Assembly (NCBI GenBank): GCA_021778785.1
Contig: JAJYBX010000096.1
Span: 1 to 7,223 of the forward strand
Source of the DNA: Acidobacteriota bacterium
GTDB lineage: Bacteria; Acidobacteriota; Holophagae; Holophagales; Holophagaceae
DNA length: 7,223 nt
Direction of reading: 5' to 3'
The notes below the pieces were generated by a model. The model saw only the letters and a list, made by a program, of their open reading frames with translations, was not told where the DNA came from and did not search any database. A program made the translations under genes and the position numbers. Positions 1 through 7,223 of the stretch are shown one piece after another. Each line of letters begins with the position of its first letter. Position 1 is the stretch's first letter.

Positions 1-2240
<2,240 letters not shown>

Positions 2241-2245
2241 ACCTG

Positions 2246-2251
2246 CTCCTT
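2246..2251 (-). promoter_or_regulatory. Ribosome binding site deciding the tex start
   Basis: AAGGAG on the minus strand, five bases before GTG at 2240-2238. The alternative in-frame ATG at 2219-2217 has no purine-rich site at suitable distance, so the GTG is favoured. Confidence 0.75.
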
Positions 2252-2276
2252 GCGATCCCCGGGAAGAGGAACTGGG

Positions 2277-2285
2277 ATGATACCA
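2277..2285 (-). promoter_or_regulatory. Candidate extended -10 promoter for tex
   Basis: On the minus strand the gap between the GTPase stop and the tex start contains TGGTATCAT, an extended -10 form (TGn followed by a 5/6 match to TATAAT). No recognisable -35 box is present 17 bases upstream. Transcription would begin near 2270, giving a leader of about 30 bases. If real, tex has its own promoter as well as any read-through from the GTPase gene. The sequence match is seen; promoter function is inferred. Confidence 0.35.
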
Positions 2286-2314
2286 AGCCGGGCGCTGATC
2301 TGGCTCCTGCGGGC

Positions 2315-3340
2315 TCAACGGGGGAGGATGACCTTCCGCCGAGCGCCCTCCGGCGGGCGCTCGAGGTCCCGCAGCGATTTCTTCCAGAAGGCGGCGTCAA
2401 GCCCGGTGCCGATGACCACGCCCGCGCAATCCGGCGGGGCGCCTCCGGACGGGAGGGGCAGGGGGGAGACCTCCAGGCGGCCGTCCGCCAGCTGGAAGGC
2501 CCAGCGGTCGCTGCCGTCATTCCGGGGCGCCCAGCCCGCGAAGGCGCAGACGCCCTTGGCCCGCAGCAGTTCACCCAGGGGCGGCGGCGCCAGGAGGAGG
2601 GCTTCCAGCGCCGCCGGATCCAGCGGGTGGTCCCAGTGGACGGTGATGGAGCGGGCGTCGGCGAAGCTGGTCCCCGTGGTGGGCGCCCAACCCTCGGGCG
2701 CGGGGCGGAGGTCGCCGCGCCAGGGATCCGGAGCGCCTTCGGCCGGGACGCCCTGGCGGCTGTGGACCAGCGGAATCTCCTTGAACGCGGCGCGGAGCTC
2801 GCTTTCCCAGGCCACCGCCGCCGAGGGATCGAGATCTCCCTTGCTGAGGTAGATGAGGCTCGCCAGGGCCGTCTGGCGGTGCAGCAGGGGCCGGGTGCGC
2901 AGGTGGTCCACCGGGCCGAGGCAGGAGACCACCGTGAGCAGGCCGGCGATGCGGAGGCGGCCCGCGAGGGCGGCGTCCAGTTCCAGGTCCACCAGGTCCG
3001 TGGGATCCGCCAGGCCCGTGGTCTCCAGCACCACCCGCTGGGGACGGACCCCATCCCGCTGGTCGCACCAGGCCCGCAGCGTGGCCACCACGTCGTCGCG
3101 CAGGCTGCAGCAGACGCAGCCGTTCACCAGGTTCTCCACGCCCGCCAGCTCCGGCCGCTCGGCGTCCACCAGGCTCCCGTCCACGCTCACAGCGCCGAAT
3201 TCGTTGATGAGCACGGCCACGCGGCGGCCCGCTGCGACCTCCTCCTTCAGCAGCCGGTTCACGGCGGTGGTCTTTCCGGCGCCGAGGGGGCCGGTCACGA
3301 TGAGGACGTCGATGAGAGCGGGGGACGCGGCTGGCGGCAT
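2315..3340 (-). CDS. CobW/COG0523-family GTP-binding protein (putative metal-handling GTPase)
   Basis: 341-residue G3E-class P-loop GTPase of the COG0523 (CobW/YjiA/ZigA) group. Family members are cytoplasmic and assist metal insertion or allocation (cobalt, zinc, nitrile hydratase iron/cobalt). Visible motifs: Walker A GPLGAGKT (17-24); INEFG (45-49) with VDGSLV after it; the diagnostic metal-binding GCVCCSL (74-80) with Cys75, Cys77 and Cys78; ETTGLADP (106-113); and SKGD (166-169) in the NKxD specificity position, comparable to the TKTD I recall for YjiA. A CobW C-terminal domain spans about 229-341, starting near SITVHWDHPL. The His-rich linker common in zinc-related members is absent, so the metal is not predictable. 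The ATG at 3340 is the first usable in-frame start; GGAGGG touches it with no spacing, which is unusual. It is divergent from waaA with 45 bp between starts. The assignment to the family is secure; the client and metal are unknown. Confidence 0.93.
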   Translation of the reverse strand: MPPAASPALIDVLIVTGPLGAGKTTAVNRLLKEEVAAGRRVAVLINEFGAVSVDGSLVDAERPELAGVENLVNGCVCCSLRDDVVATLRAWCDQRDGVRPQRVVLETTGLADPTDLVDLELDAALAGRLRIAGLLTVVSCLGPVDHLRTRPLLHRQTALASLIYLSKGDLDPSAAVAWESELRAAFKEIPLVHSRQGVPAEGAPDPWRGDLRPAPEGWAPTTGTSFADARSITVHWDHPLDPAALEALLLAPPPLGELLRAKGVCAFAGWAPRNDGSDRWAFQLADGRLEVSPLPLPSGGAPPDCAGVVIGTGLDAAFWKKSLRDLERPPEGARRKVILPR

Positions 3341-3355
3341 CCCTCCATGATGCCG
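3335..3355. repeat. 7-bp inverted repeat spanning the GTPase start codon
   Basis: CGGCATC at 3335-3341 and GATGCCG at 3349-3355 are perfect complements separated by seven bases. In the GTPase mRNA the start ATG lies within the second arm and the GGAGG purine stretch lies in the loop. It could be an operator-like palindrome in the divergent control region or an initiation hairpin. It does not resemble the AT-rich Zur box known from Gram-negatives. In GC-rich DNA a 7-bp repeat can also occur by chance. Confidence 0.4.
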
Positions 3356-3385
3356 GCGCCGGGCGATTTGTGAGAGCGTGGAGGC
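3341..3385. promoter_or_regulatory. Divergent intergenic region between the GTPase gene and waaA
   Basis: Only 45 bp separate the two divergent starts, so promoters for both must lie here or extend into the opposite coding region. No convincing -35/-10 pair is visible on either strand. GGAGG stretches occur on both strands immediately before the two start codons (3380-3384 plus; 3342-3346 minus). GCGTGGA is directly repeated at 3376-3382 and 3384-3390. Confidence 0.4.
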
Positions 3386-4636
3386 GTGGATGCCCTCGAC
3401 CTGAGCTACCTGGCGGCCGTCTCCCTCGCAGGGGCCTCGGCCCGGGCCTGCGTCCGCGGCCTGCCCGCGGGCTGGCGGGTGCGCCTGGGGGCCGAGGCGC
3501 CCGACCTGCCCGCGGGAGCCTGGGTGTGGCTGCATGCCGTGAGCGTGGGGGAGCTGCTGCTGGCCGATGGCCTTCTGGCCCGCCTGCGGGACCGGGGCCA
3601 GCGGATCCACCTCACGACGGGGACCCCTGCGGGCCTGGATCTCCTCGCCCGGCGCCTGCCGGCTTGGGACGCCGGCACGGGCCGCGTGAGCGGAGGGGCC
3701 TTCCCCCTGGACGATCCGGAGGGCCTGGAGCCCTTCCTGGCGCGGGCGCCCGGGGTCTTCGTGGCCCTGGAGACGGAGCTGTGGCCCAACCTCCTGAGGG
3801 TCCTGGAGGCGCGGGGCATCCCCCGCTGCGTGGTGAACGGCCGGCTCACGCCGAAGTCGCTGGGGCGGGGCGGGCCGTGGCTGCGGCGGGCGGCCTCGCG
3901 TCTCAGCCTCGTGGCGGCCCGGGACGAGGCCAGCGCGGAGGCCTTCCGCCGGCTCGGGGCGCCGACCGTGGCCCTGGGGGGGAACCTCAAGGCGGACCTG
4001 CCACCGCCGGCGCCCCTGCACGGGGGCTGGGATCCTCTCCGCATGGCCTGGGCCGCCTGCCCGGTGCTCGTGGCGGGCAACACCCTGGAAGGCGAGGAGG
4101 CGCTCGTGCTCGCGGCCTGGGAGGCGGCCCGAGCGGCGAGGCCCGGCCTCAGGCTCATCCTGGCGCCCCGCCAGCCCCGCCGGTTCGAGGCCGTGGCGGC
4201 GGATTTCGCCCGGCGGGGGCTGAGGTTCCGCCGGGCCTCGGCGTCCTGGCCCGCCCGCGCGTCGGACTGGGCCGAGGTGGACCTGCTGCTGCTCGACACG
4301 CTGGGTGAGTTGCCGGCGGTCTACGCGGAGGGCACGGTGGGCCTCGTGGCGGGGGGCTGGCGCTCGGAAGGAGGCCACAACCCCTTGGAACCGGTCCGGG
4401 CGGGCGTGCCGGCGATCCTCGGTCCGGGCTTCTCCAACTTCGACGACCTGGTGCCGCCCTTGCTGGCCGCGGGGTTGGCGCGCGTGGCCTCCGACTCGGA
4501 CCTGGCGGCGGTCCTCGGCGACACCCTCGCCACCGCGCCTCTCCGCCCGCCGGCGGACGGCAGGATCCTGCCGGGTGCCCTGGCGGGCGCCCTCGATCGC
4601 ACCCTCACCCTCCTGGAGCCCCTCCTGCCCCGCTAG
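3386..4636 (+). CDS. waaA: 3-deoxy-D-manno-octulosonic acid transferase (Kdo transferase)
   Basis: GT30-family glycosyltransferase that moves Kdo from CMP-Kdo onto lipid A precursor at the inner face of the cytoplasmic membrane, starting the LPS core. The 416-residue length is normal for the family. Visible motifs: HAVSVGE (50-56) with the expected catalytic Glu56; LETELWPN (128-135) with Glu131; NGRLT (151-155); GGNLKAD (198-204) at the inter-domain region; APRQP (260-264); DTLGEL (304-309); and the CMP-Kdo-side signature GGWRSEGGHNPLEP (323-336). The N-terminus has only a weakly hydrophobic stretch (about 6-24), so membrane attachment may be peripheral. The GTG start at 3386 is the only initiation codon after the in-frame stop at 3371; GGAGG ends one base before it and a weaker GAGAG is nine bases upstream. 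Whether it adds one, two or more Kdo units cannot be read from sequence. The next gene follows after 26 bp, suggesting co-transcription. Confidence 0.95.
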   Translation: MDALDLSYLAAVSLAGASARACVRGLPAGWRVRLGAEAPDLPAGAWVWLHAVSVGELLLADGLLARLRDRGQRIHLTTGTPAGLDLLARRLPAWDAGTGRVSGGAFPLDDPEGLEPFLARAPGVFVALETELWPNLLRVLEARGIPRCVVNGRLTPKSLGRGGPWLRRAASRLSLVAARDEASAEAFRRLGAPTVALGGNLKADLPPPAPLHGGWDPLRMAWAACPVLVAGNTLEGEEALVLAAWEAARAARPGLRLILAPRQPRRFEAVAADFARRGLRFRRASASWPARASDWAEVDLLLLDTLGELPAVYAEGTVGLVAGGWRSEGGHNPLEPVRAGVPAILGPGFSNFDDLVPPLLAAGLARVASDSDLAAVLGDTLATAPLRPPADGRILPGALAGALDRTLTLLEPLLPR

Positions 4637-4639
4637 AAT
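4634..4639 (+). promoter_or_regulatory. Weak candidate -10 box before the response-regulator gene
   Basis: TAGAAT, overlapping the waaA stop codon, is a 5/6 match to the -10 consensus and lies 23 bases before the next ATG. The GC-rich sequence 17 bases upstream does not resemble a -35 box. It may be chance, since the TAG is the waaA stop. Confidence 0.2.
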
Positions 4640-4662
4640 CCGGGCAGCACCCTGGAGCCTCC

Positions 4663-5574
4663 ATGACCCGCCGTGGCACCCACATCCTGCTGATCGACGA
4701 CGACGAGGCGGTGCTGGACATGGTCGAGTCGGCCCTCAGCCACTACGGCATGACGGTCCATTGCTGTTCCGAGGGCGAGCAGGCCCTGGCCCGCCTGGTG
4801 ACCCCGGGCGCGCCCCAGTTCGACCTGGTCGTCAGCGACATCAACATGGAGGGGATGGACGGTTTCGAGGTCATCCGCAAGGTGAAGGCCATCGCCCCCC
4901 ATCTGCCCGTGGTGCTGATGACCGGCCAGGCGTCCGTGGACTACGCCATCCGGGCCATGCGCATGGGGGCGTCCAACCTCTTCATGAAGCCCCTGGCCAT
5001 GCGCGACCTGGTCCAGAGCGTGTTCCACCTGGTGGACCTCCACCGGGATTTCCGCATGGCGGAGGACGGTCTCCGGGGCCTGGTGAACGAGCGGCGCCAC
5101 TTCCTGTTCCGCTCGGACGAACTGGACGTCCCCAGCCTCCTCCGGCACCTGACGGATCGCCTCGTGCCCATGGGCTTCGCCTCGCCGGCCAACATCGACG
5201 TCATCGCCATGGCCATCCACGAGGCCCTGGCCAACGCTTTGGAGCACGGGAACCTAGAACTCGACTCCAGCATGAAGGGCGACCTGTTCGTGGCGGAGGA
5301 TCCCTACACGAAGCTGCGGGAGGCCCGGATGGCCGATCCCCGCTATGCGGAACGCCTCATCGAAGTCCGGCTGGCCCTCGACACCGAGCGCTTCGAGCTG
5401 GAGATCTCCGACGAGGGCCCCGGCTTCGATGCGAGCCGCCTCACCCTGCCGCCTCCGGGCTCCGACCTGGCGCCCCACTTCGGCCGGGGCCTCCCCCTGA
5501 TCCAGATGGTGATGGACGAGGTCCATTTCAACGAGAAGGGGAACCAGGTCCGGCTGGTGCTGAGGCGGAAATAG
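4663..5574 (+). CDS. Response regulator receiver fused to RsbW/SpoIIAB-type ATP-binding (serine kinase-like) domain
   Basis: 303 residues, soluble. The receiver domain covers about 6-125: acidic pocket DDD (12-14), phospho-acceptor Asp59 in VVSDIN, Thr87 in LMTGQ, and Lys109 in MKPL, so all switch residues are present. A short linker (126-150) leads to a GHKL ATPase domain (about 150-303): N box HEALANALEHGN (186-197) with Glu187 and Asn191, G1 box DEGPGF (250-255), and glycine-rich G2 GRGLPLI (274-280). There is no histidine phosphotransfer (HisKA) region, so the output resembles anti-sigma-factor serine kinases rather than a histidine kinase. About 50 residues separate the N box and G1, more than in RsbW; I recall this longer form in other receiver-linked ATPases. 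A GGAG five bases before the ATG supports the start. The gene sits 26 bp after waaA and 46 bp before the membrane-sensor-like gene. Likely role (inferred): phosphorylation-controlled partner switching with an anti-anti-sigma (STAS) protein, none of which is encoded here. Confidence 0.9.
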   Translation: MTRRGTHILLIDDDEAVLDMVESALSHYGMTVHCCSEGEQALARLVTPGAPQFDLVVSDINMEGMDGFEVIRKVKAIAPHLPVVLMTGQASVDYAIRAMRMGASNLFMKPLAMRDLVQSVFHLVDLHRDFRMAEDGLRGLVNERRHFLFRSDELDVPSLLRHLTDRLVPMGFASPANIDVIAMAIHEALANALEHGNLELDSSMKGDLFVAEDPYTKLREARMADPRYAERLIEVRLALDTERFELEISDEGPGFDASRLTLPPPGSDLAPHFGRGLPLIQMVMDEVHFNEKGNQVRLVLRRK

Positions 5575-5620
5575 GCCGGCCGGTACTGGAGTGCTGCCGC
5601 CGGAGGGCCGAAACGGGGGC

Positions 5621-6487
5621 ATGGGACTTCCTGACCCCTCGCCCCAGAGGGACTCCGAGGGCTCCCGGGCGGCCCTCGCCCCGGGGGAGTCCCCGTTCTC
5701 CCACCGGGTGGACGACCAGCTGTTGCGGGGCTACCGGAATGCCTGCTTCGGCCTGGGCGGTTTCTACCTTCTCTTGACAGGATGGCGCCTGGCGCTGGGA
5801 CCCTCCCACGGACTCACGCGGGCCCTGGTCTGGGAATCCGCCGTCGCCGCCGTCCTGTTCCTCAGCGCCGGGTGGATGGTCCTCCCGATCCGGAGTTGGC
5901 TTGGAGGCCTCGAGAACCTGGGTCTCCTCCTGGTGGGTCTCGGCCTGGCGAACAACGTGTTCCTCGTGGCCTGTTTCCGTACGCCGGACCAGATCGTGAA
6001 CTTCATCCTGGTCCAGGTGTGCGCAGGGGTGGCCTTCCGGTCCCGCTGGCGCTTCTGGCTGGTGCAGGCAGCATGCCTGGCCCTTTGGGCCGGGAGCTTC
6101 TGGTGGTGGCTGGGGCCCGGTTCCCTGTCCGAGAACCTCTTCATGGCCATCTCGGGCGGCCTCTTCGGCACCCTGGTATGGCGCTTCATCCAGGCGCTCC
6201 TGGGCAGCCTCGCCCGCCTCCGGGCCAAGGACCGGACCCTCCTCCGACAACGGGCGCGGCTGGTCGGGGAATTGGAATCGGCCCTGGAGCGCGTGAAGAC
6301 CCTCCATGGATTGATTCCCATCTGCGCGCACTGCAAGCGGGTGCGCGACGACCAGGGGTACTGGGAGCAGGTCGAAACCTACATCCGGGATCGTTCCGAC
6401 GCCACCTTCTCCCATGGGATCTGCCCGCACTGCCTTGGGAAACTCCAGTCAGAGCTGGAGAACCTCCACCCGGAACGGGGCGTCTGA
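5621..6487 (+). CDS. Six-helix membrane protein with C-terminal Cys4 (zinc-ribbon-like) signalling-tail module
   Basis: 288 residues from ATG 5621. After a polar N-terminus (1-38) come about six hydrophobic segments: 40-57, 69-88, 98-118, 125-140 (weakest), 146-164 and 172-193. A charged, probably coiled-coil helix (about 198-228) leads into a cytoplasmic tail with LIPICAHCKRVRDD (231-244), GYWEQVETYI (246-255) and FSHGICPHC (263-271). Cys235/Cys238 and Cys268/Cys271 form two CxxC pairs suited to binding a metal. From memory, this tail recurs at the C-terminus of PAS, GAF or receiver signalling proteins and has no known function. There is no kinase, cyclase or phosphatase domain, so it is not an enzyme by sequence. 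An in-frame GTG at 5591 would add ten residues but has no usable ribosome site; GGAGGG at 5602-5607 lies 13 bases before the ATG, which is rather far, so the start is uncertain. The 46-bp gap before it shows only a GC palindrome. Probably co-transcribed with the response-regulator ATPase. Confidence 0.85.
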   Translation: MGLPDPSPQRDSEGSRAALAPGESPFSHRVDDQLLRGYRNACFGLGGFYLLLTGWRLALGPSHGLTRALVWESAVAAVLFLSAGWMVLPIRSWLGGLENLGLLLVGLGLANNVFLVACFRTPDQIVNFILVQVCAGVAFRSRWRFWLVQAACLALWAGSFWWWLGPGSLSENLFMAISGGLFGTLVWRFIQALLGSLARLRAKDRTLLRQRARLVGELESALERVKTLHGLIPICAHCKRVRDDQGYWEQVETYIRDRSDATFSHGICPHCLGKLQSELENLHPERGV

Positions 6488-6497
6488 ACGTACAGCC

Positions 6498-6523
6498 GGA
6501 GCGCCGGGTTTCCCCGGCGCTCC
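6498..6523. terminator. Perfect 11-bp hairpin between convergent genes, likely bidirectional terminator
   Basis: GGAGCGCCGGG (6498-6508) and its exact complement CCCGGCGCTCC (6513-6523) flank a four-base TTTC loop. The hairpin begins 10 bases after the membrane-protein stop and lies 34 bases past the trxA stop on the other strand, the expected place for a shared terminator. No T-run follows on either strand, so it is not a classical intrinsic terminator; it may act as a U-less terminator or as a 3'-end stabiliser paired with Rho. Confidence 0.6.
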
Positions 6524-6557
6524 CACCCTCGACTGGCAATCGGTGGCTGGCGGTCGG

Positions 6558-6878
6558 CTACAGGGCGCTCTCGATGAAGGCCTTGAGCTGGGGCTTGGGC
6601 TGGCCGCCGATCATCTTGTTCACGGGCTTGCCGTCCTTGAAGACGATCAGGGTGGGGATGCTCATGATGCCGAACTGGCCGGCCACCTGGGGATTCTCGT
6701 CCACGTTGATCTTGACGATCTTGGCCTTGCCCTGGAGCTCGCCGGCCAGCTCGTCGAGCACGGGGGCGATCATGCGGCAGGGGCCGCACCAGGGGGCCCA
6801 GAAATCGACGAGGGTGACGCCCTGCGAGACGGTCTGGGGGAAGTCGGCGTCGGTGATGTGGGCGACGAGGTCGGACAT
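6558..6878 (-). CDS. trxA: Thioredoxin
   Basis: 106-residue classical cytoplasmic thioredoxin, full length with no signal peptide. It reduces protein disulfides and is itself recycled by NADPH-dependent thioredoxin reductase. Visible features: active site WCGPC (30-34) with Cys31 and Cys34 inside VDFWAPWCGPCRM; buried Asp25 in LVDFW, matching E. coli Asp26; NVDENP (58-63); cis-proline Pro75 in SIPTLI; and the glycine pair in MIGGQP (89-94). The start is supported by AAGGAG five bases before the ATG. It lies 18 bp downstream of the cyclic-nucleotide-binding-domain gene and is probably in its operon. No reductase gene is present in the window. Confidence 0.97.
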   Translation of the reverse strand: MSDLVAHITDADFPQTVSQGVTLVDFWAPWCGPCRMIAPVLDELAGELQGKAKIVKINVDENPQVAGQFGIMSIPTLIVFKDGKPVNKMIGGQPKPQLKAFIESAL

Positions 6879-6883
6879 GGAAG

Positions 6884-6889
6884 CTCCTT
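6884..6889 (-). promoter_or_regulatory. Ribosome binding site of trxA
   Basis: AAGGAG within an A-rich run, five bases before the trxA ATG. It fills most of the 18-bp gap after the upstream stop, leaving no room for a separate promoter, which supports co-transcription of the two genes. Confidence 0.8.
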
Positions 6890-6896
6890 TTCGGGT

Positions 6897-7223
6897 TCAG
6901 GGTACGGGGATGGGGCCGTCGGGATTGGCGCCACCCCACTGGGCGATGGTGAAGATGCTCATGTAGCGGTCGTTGGTTTCGCGCAGGCGCTGGGCGAGCA
7001 CCTCGCAGAGGGCGTACAGGATCTTGAGGGCCATCTGGTGGTGGACCTCGATGAGGGACCGCAGGTCCTTGAGGGGGATGAAGAAGAGCTCCGTGGGACC
7101 ATTGGCGATGGCATCGGCCGCCCGGGCCGCCAGGTCGATGAGGGCCATCTCGCCGAAGTAGGCCGGGGGTTCCAGCACCGCCAGGGCCTCTTCGCCCGTG
7201 GCGCTGCGCTTGGAGATGCGGAC
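6897..7223 (-). CDS. Cyclic nucleotide-binding (CNB) domain protein, C-terminal 108 residues (5' end outside window)
   Basis: The reading frame is open from the right edge to TGA at 6899-6897. The visible part holds the last third of a CNB (Crp/Fnr-type) beta-roll: the phosphate-binding cassette YFGEMALID followed by a conserved Arg two residues before the Ala-Asp pair (LAARAAD), then ELFFIPLKDLRSLIE, where the final strand passes into the C-helix. The signature Gly-Glu and the Arg that contacts the cyclic phosphate are kept, so nucleotide binding is plausible. After the C-helix (VHHQMALKILYALCEVLAQRL) only about 30 residues remain, ending in a Gly/Pro-rich tail; there is no helix-turn-helix. 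It is therefore unlikely to be a DNA-binding Crp/Fnr regulator, unless an effector domain lies upstream of the CNB outside the window. It precedes trxA by 18 bp. The ligand and partner are unknown. Confidence 0.85.
   Translation of the reverse strand, partial: VRISKRSATGEEALAVLEPPAYFGEMALIDLAARAADAIANGPTELFFIPLKDLRSLIEVHHQMALKILYALCEVLAQRLRETNDRYMSIFTIAQWGGANPDGPIPVP

Noticed and set aside
3341..4378. The GTPase frame stays open for about 346 codons upstream of its ATG, suggesting an N-terminal extension.
   Set aside because: The extension is antisense to waaA, has the Arg/Pro/Gly-rich composition of shadow translation, and the GTPase P-loop sits at the normal distance from ATG 3340.
5575..5583. 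GGCCGGCC palindrome just after the response-regulator stop as a terminator or operator.
   Set aside because: It is an eight-base self-complementary GC string with no loop or T-run, common in such DNA.
4305..5777. A 490-codon plus-strand frame across the waaA end and the response-regulator gene.
   Set aside because: It is an out-of-frame shadow of waaA and the receiver-ATPase gene, both of which have intact family motifs in their own frames.
5774..5779. A perfect TTGACA (-35 consensus) on the plus strand.
   Set aside because: It lies inside the first transmembrane segment of the membrane-protein gene with no -10 box downstream at 16-18 bases.

Overview
The window is a GC-rich, densely packed bacterial chromosome segment with seven protein genes, two of them cut by the window edges. 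A waaA gene (Kdo transferase) points to a Gram-negative with lipopolysaccharide. The strong G/C third-position bias, GTG starts and signalling-domain types would fit an acidobacterial (Holophagae/Geothrix-like) or deltaproteobacterial genome. That placement is inference; no rRNA or taxon-specific marker is present. There are no tRNAs, insertion sequences, CRISPR arrays or phage genes, and no gene-free stretch over 300 bases.

Layout. Positions 1-3340 read leftward: a COG0523/CobW-type metal-linked GTPase (3340-2315), then, 74 bp downstream, the RNA-binding transcription accessory protein Tex (from 2240, running off the left edge a few residues into its basic tail). A 45-bp divergent gap (3341-3385) separates these from a rightward group: waaA (3386-4636), a response regulator fused to a serine-kinase-type ATPase domain (4663-5574), and a six-helix membrane protein ending in a Cys4 zinc-ribbon-like module (5621-6487). 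A perfect 11-bp hairpin (6498-6523) lies between this group and the converging leftward pair: a cyclic-nucleotide-binding-domain protein cut by the right edge (7223-6897), followed 18 bp later by thioredoxin trxA (6878-6558).

How the parts may work together. Tex, waaA, trxA and the GTPase are conserved housekeeping or stress genes. The less ordinary part is the pair at 4663-6487. The first gene has a complete receiver domain joined to an RsbW/SpoIIAB-like ATP-binding domain, with no histidine phosphotransfer region. The second is a membrane protein whose cytoplasmic tail carries a cysteine module that, as I recall, recurs at the ends of PAS/GAF/receiver signalling proteins but has no assigned function. 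Together they could be a membrane-sensing and partner-switching output module, which is an inference from adjacency. The CNB-domain protein, as far as it is visible, has no DNA-binding helix-turn-helix after the nucleotide-binding fold and sits directly upstream of thioredoxin, so it is probably not a classical Crp/Fnr regulator.
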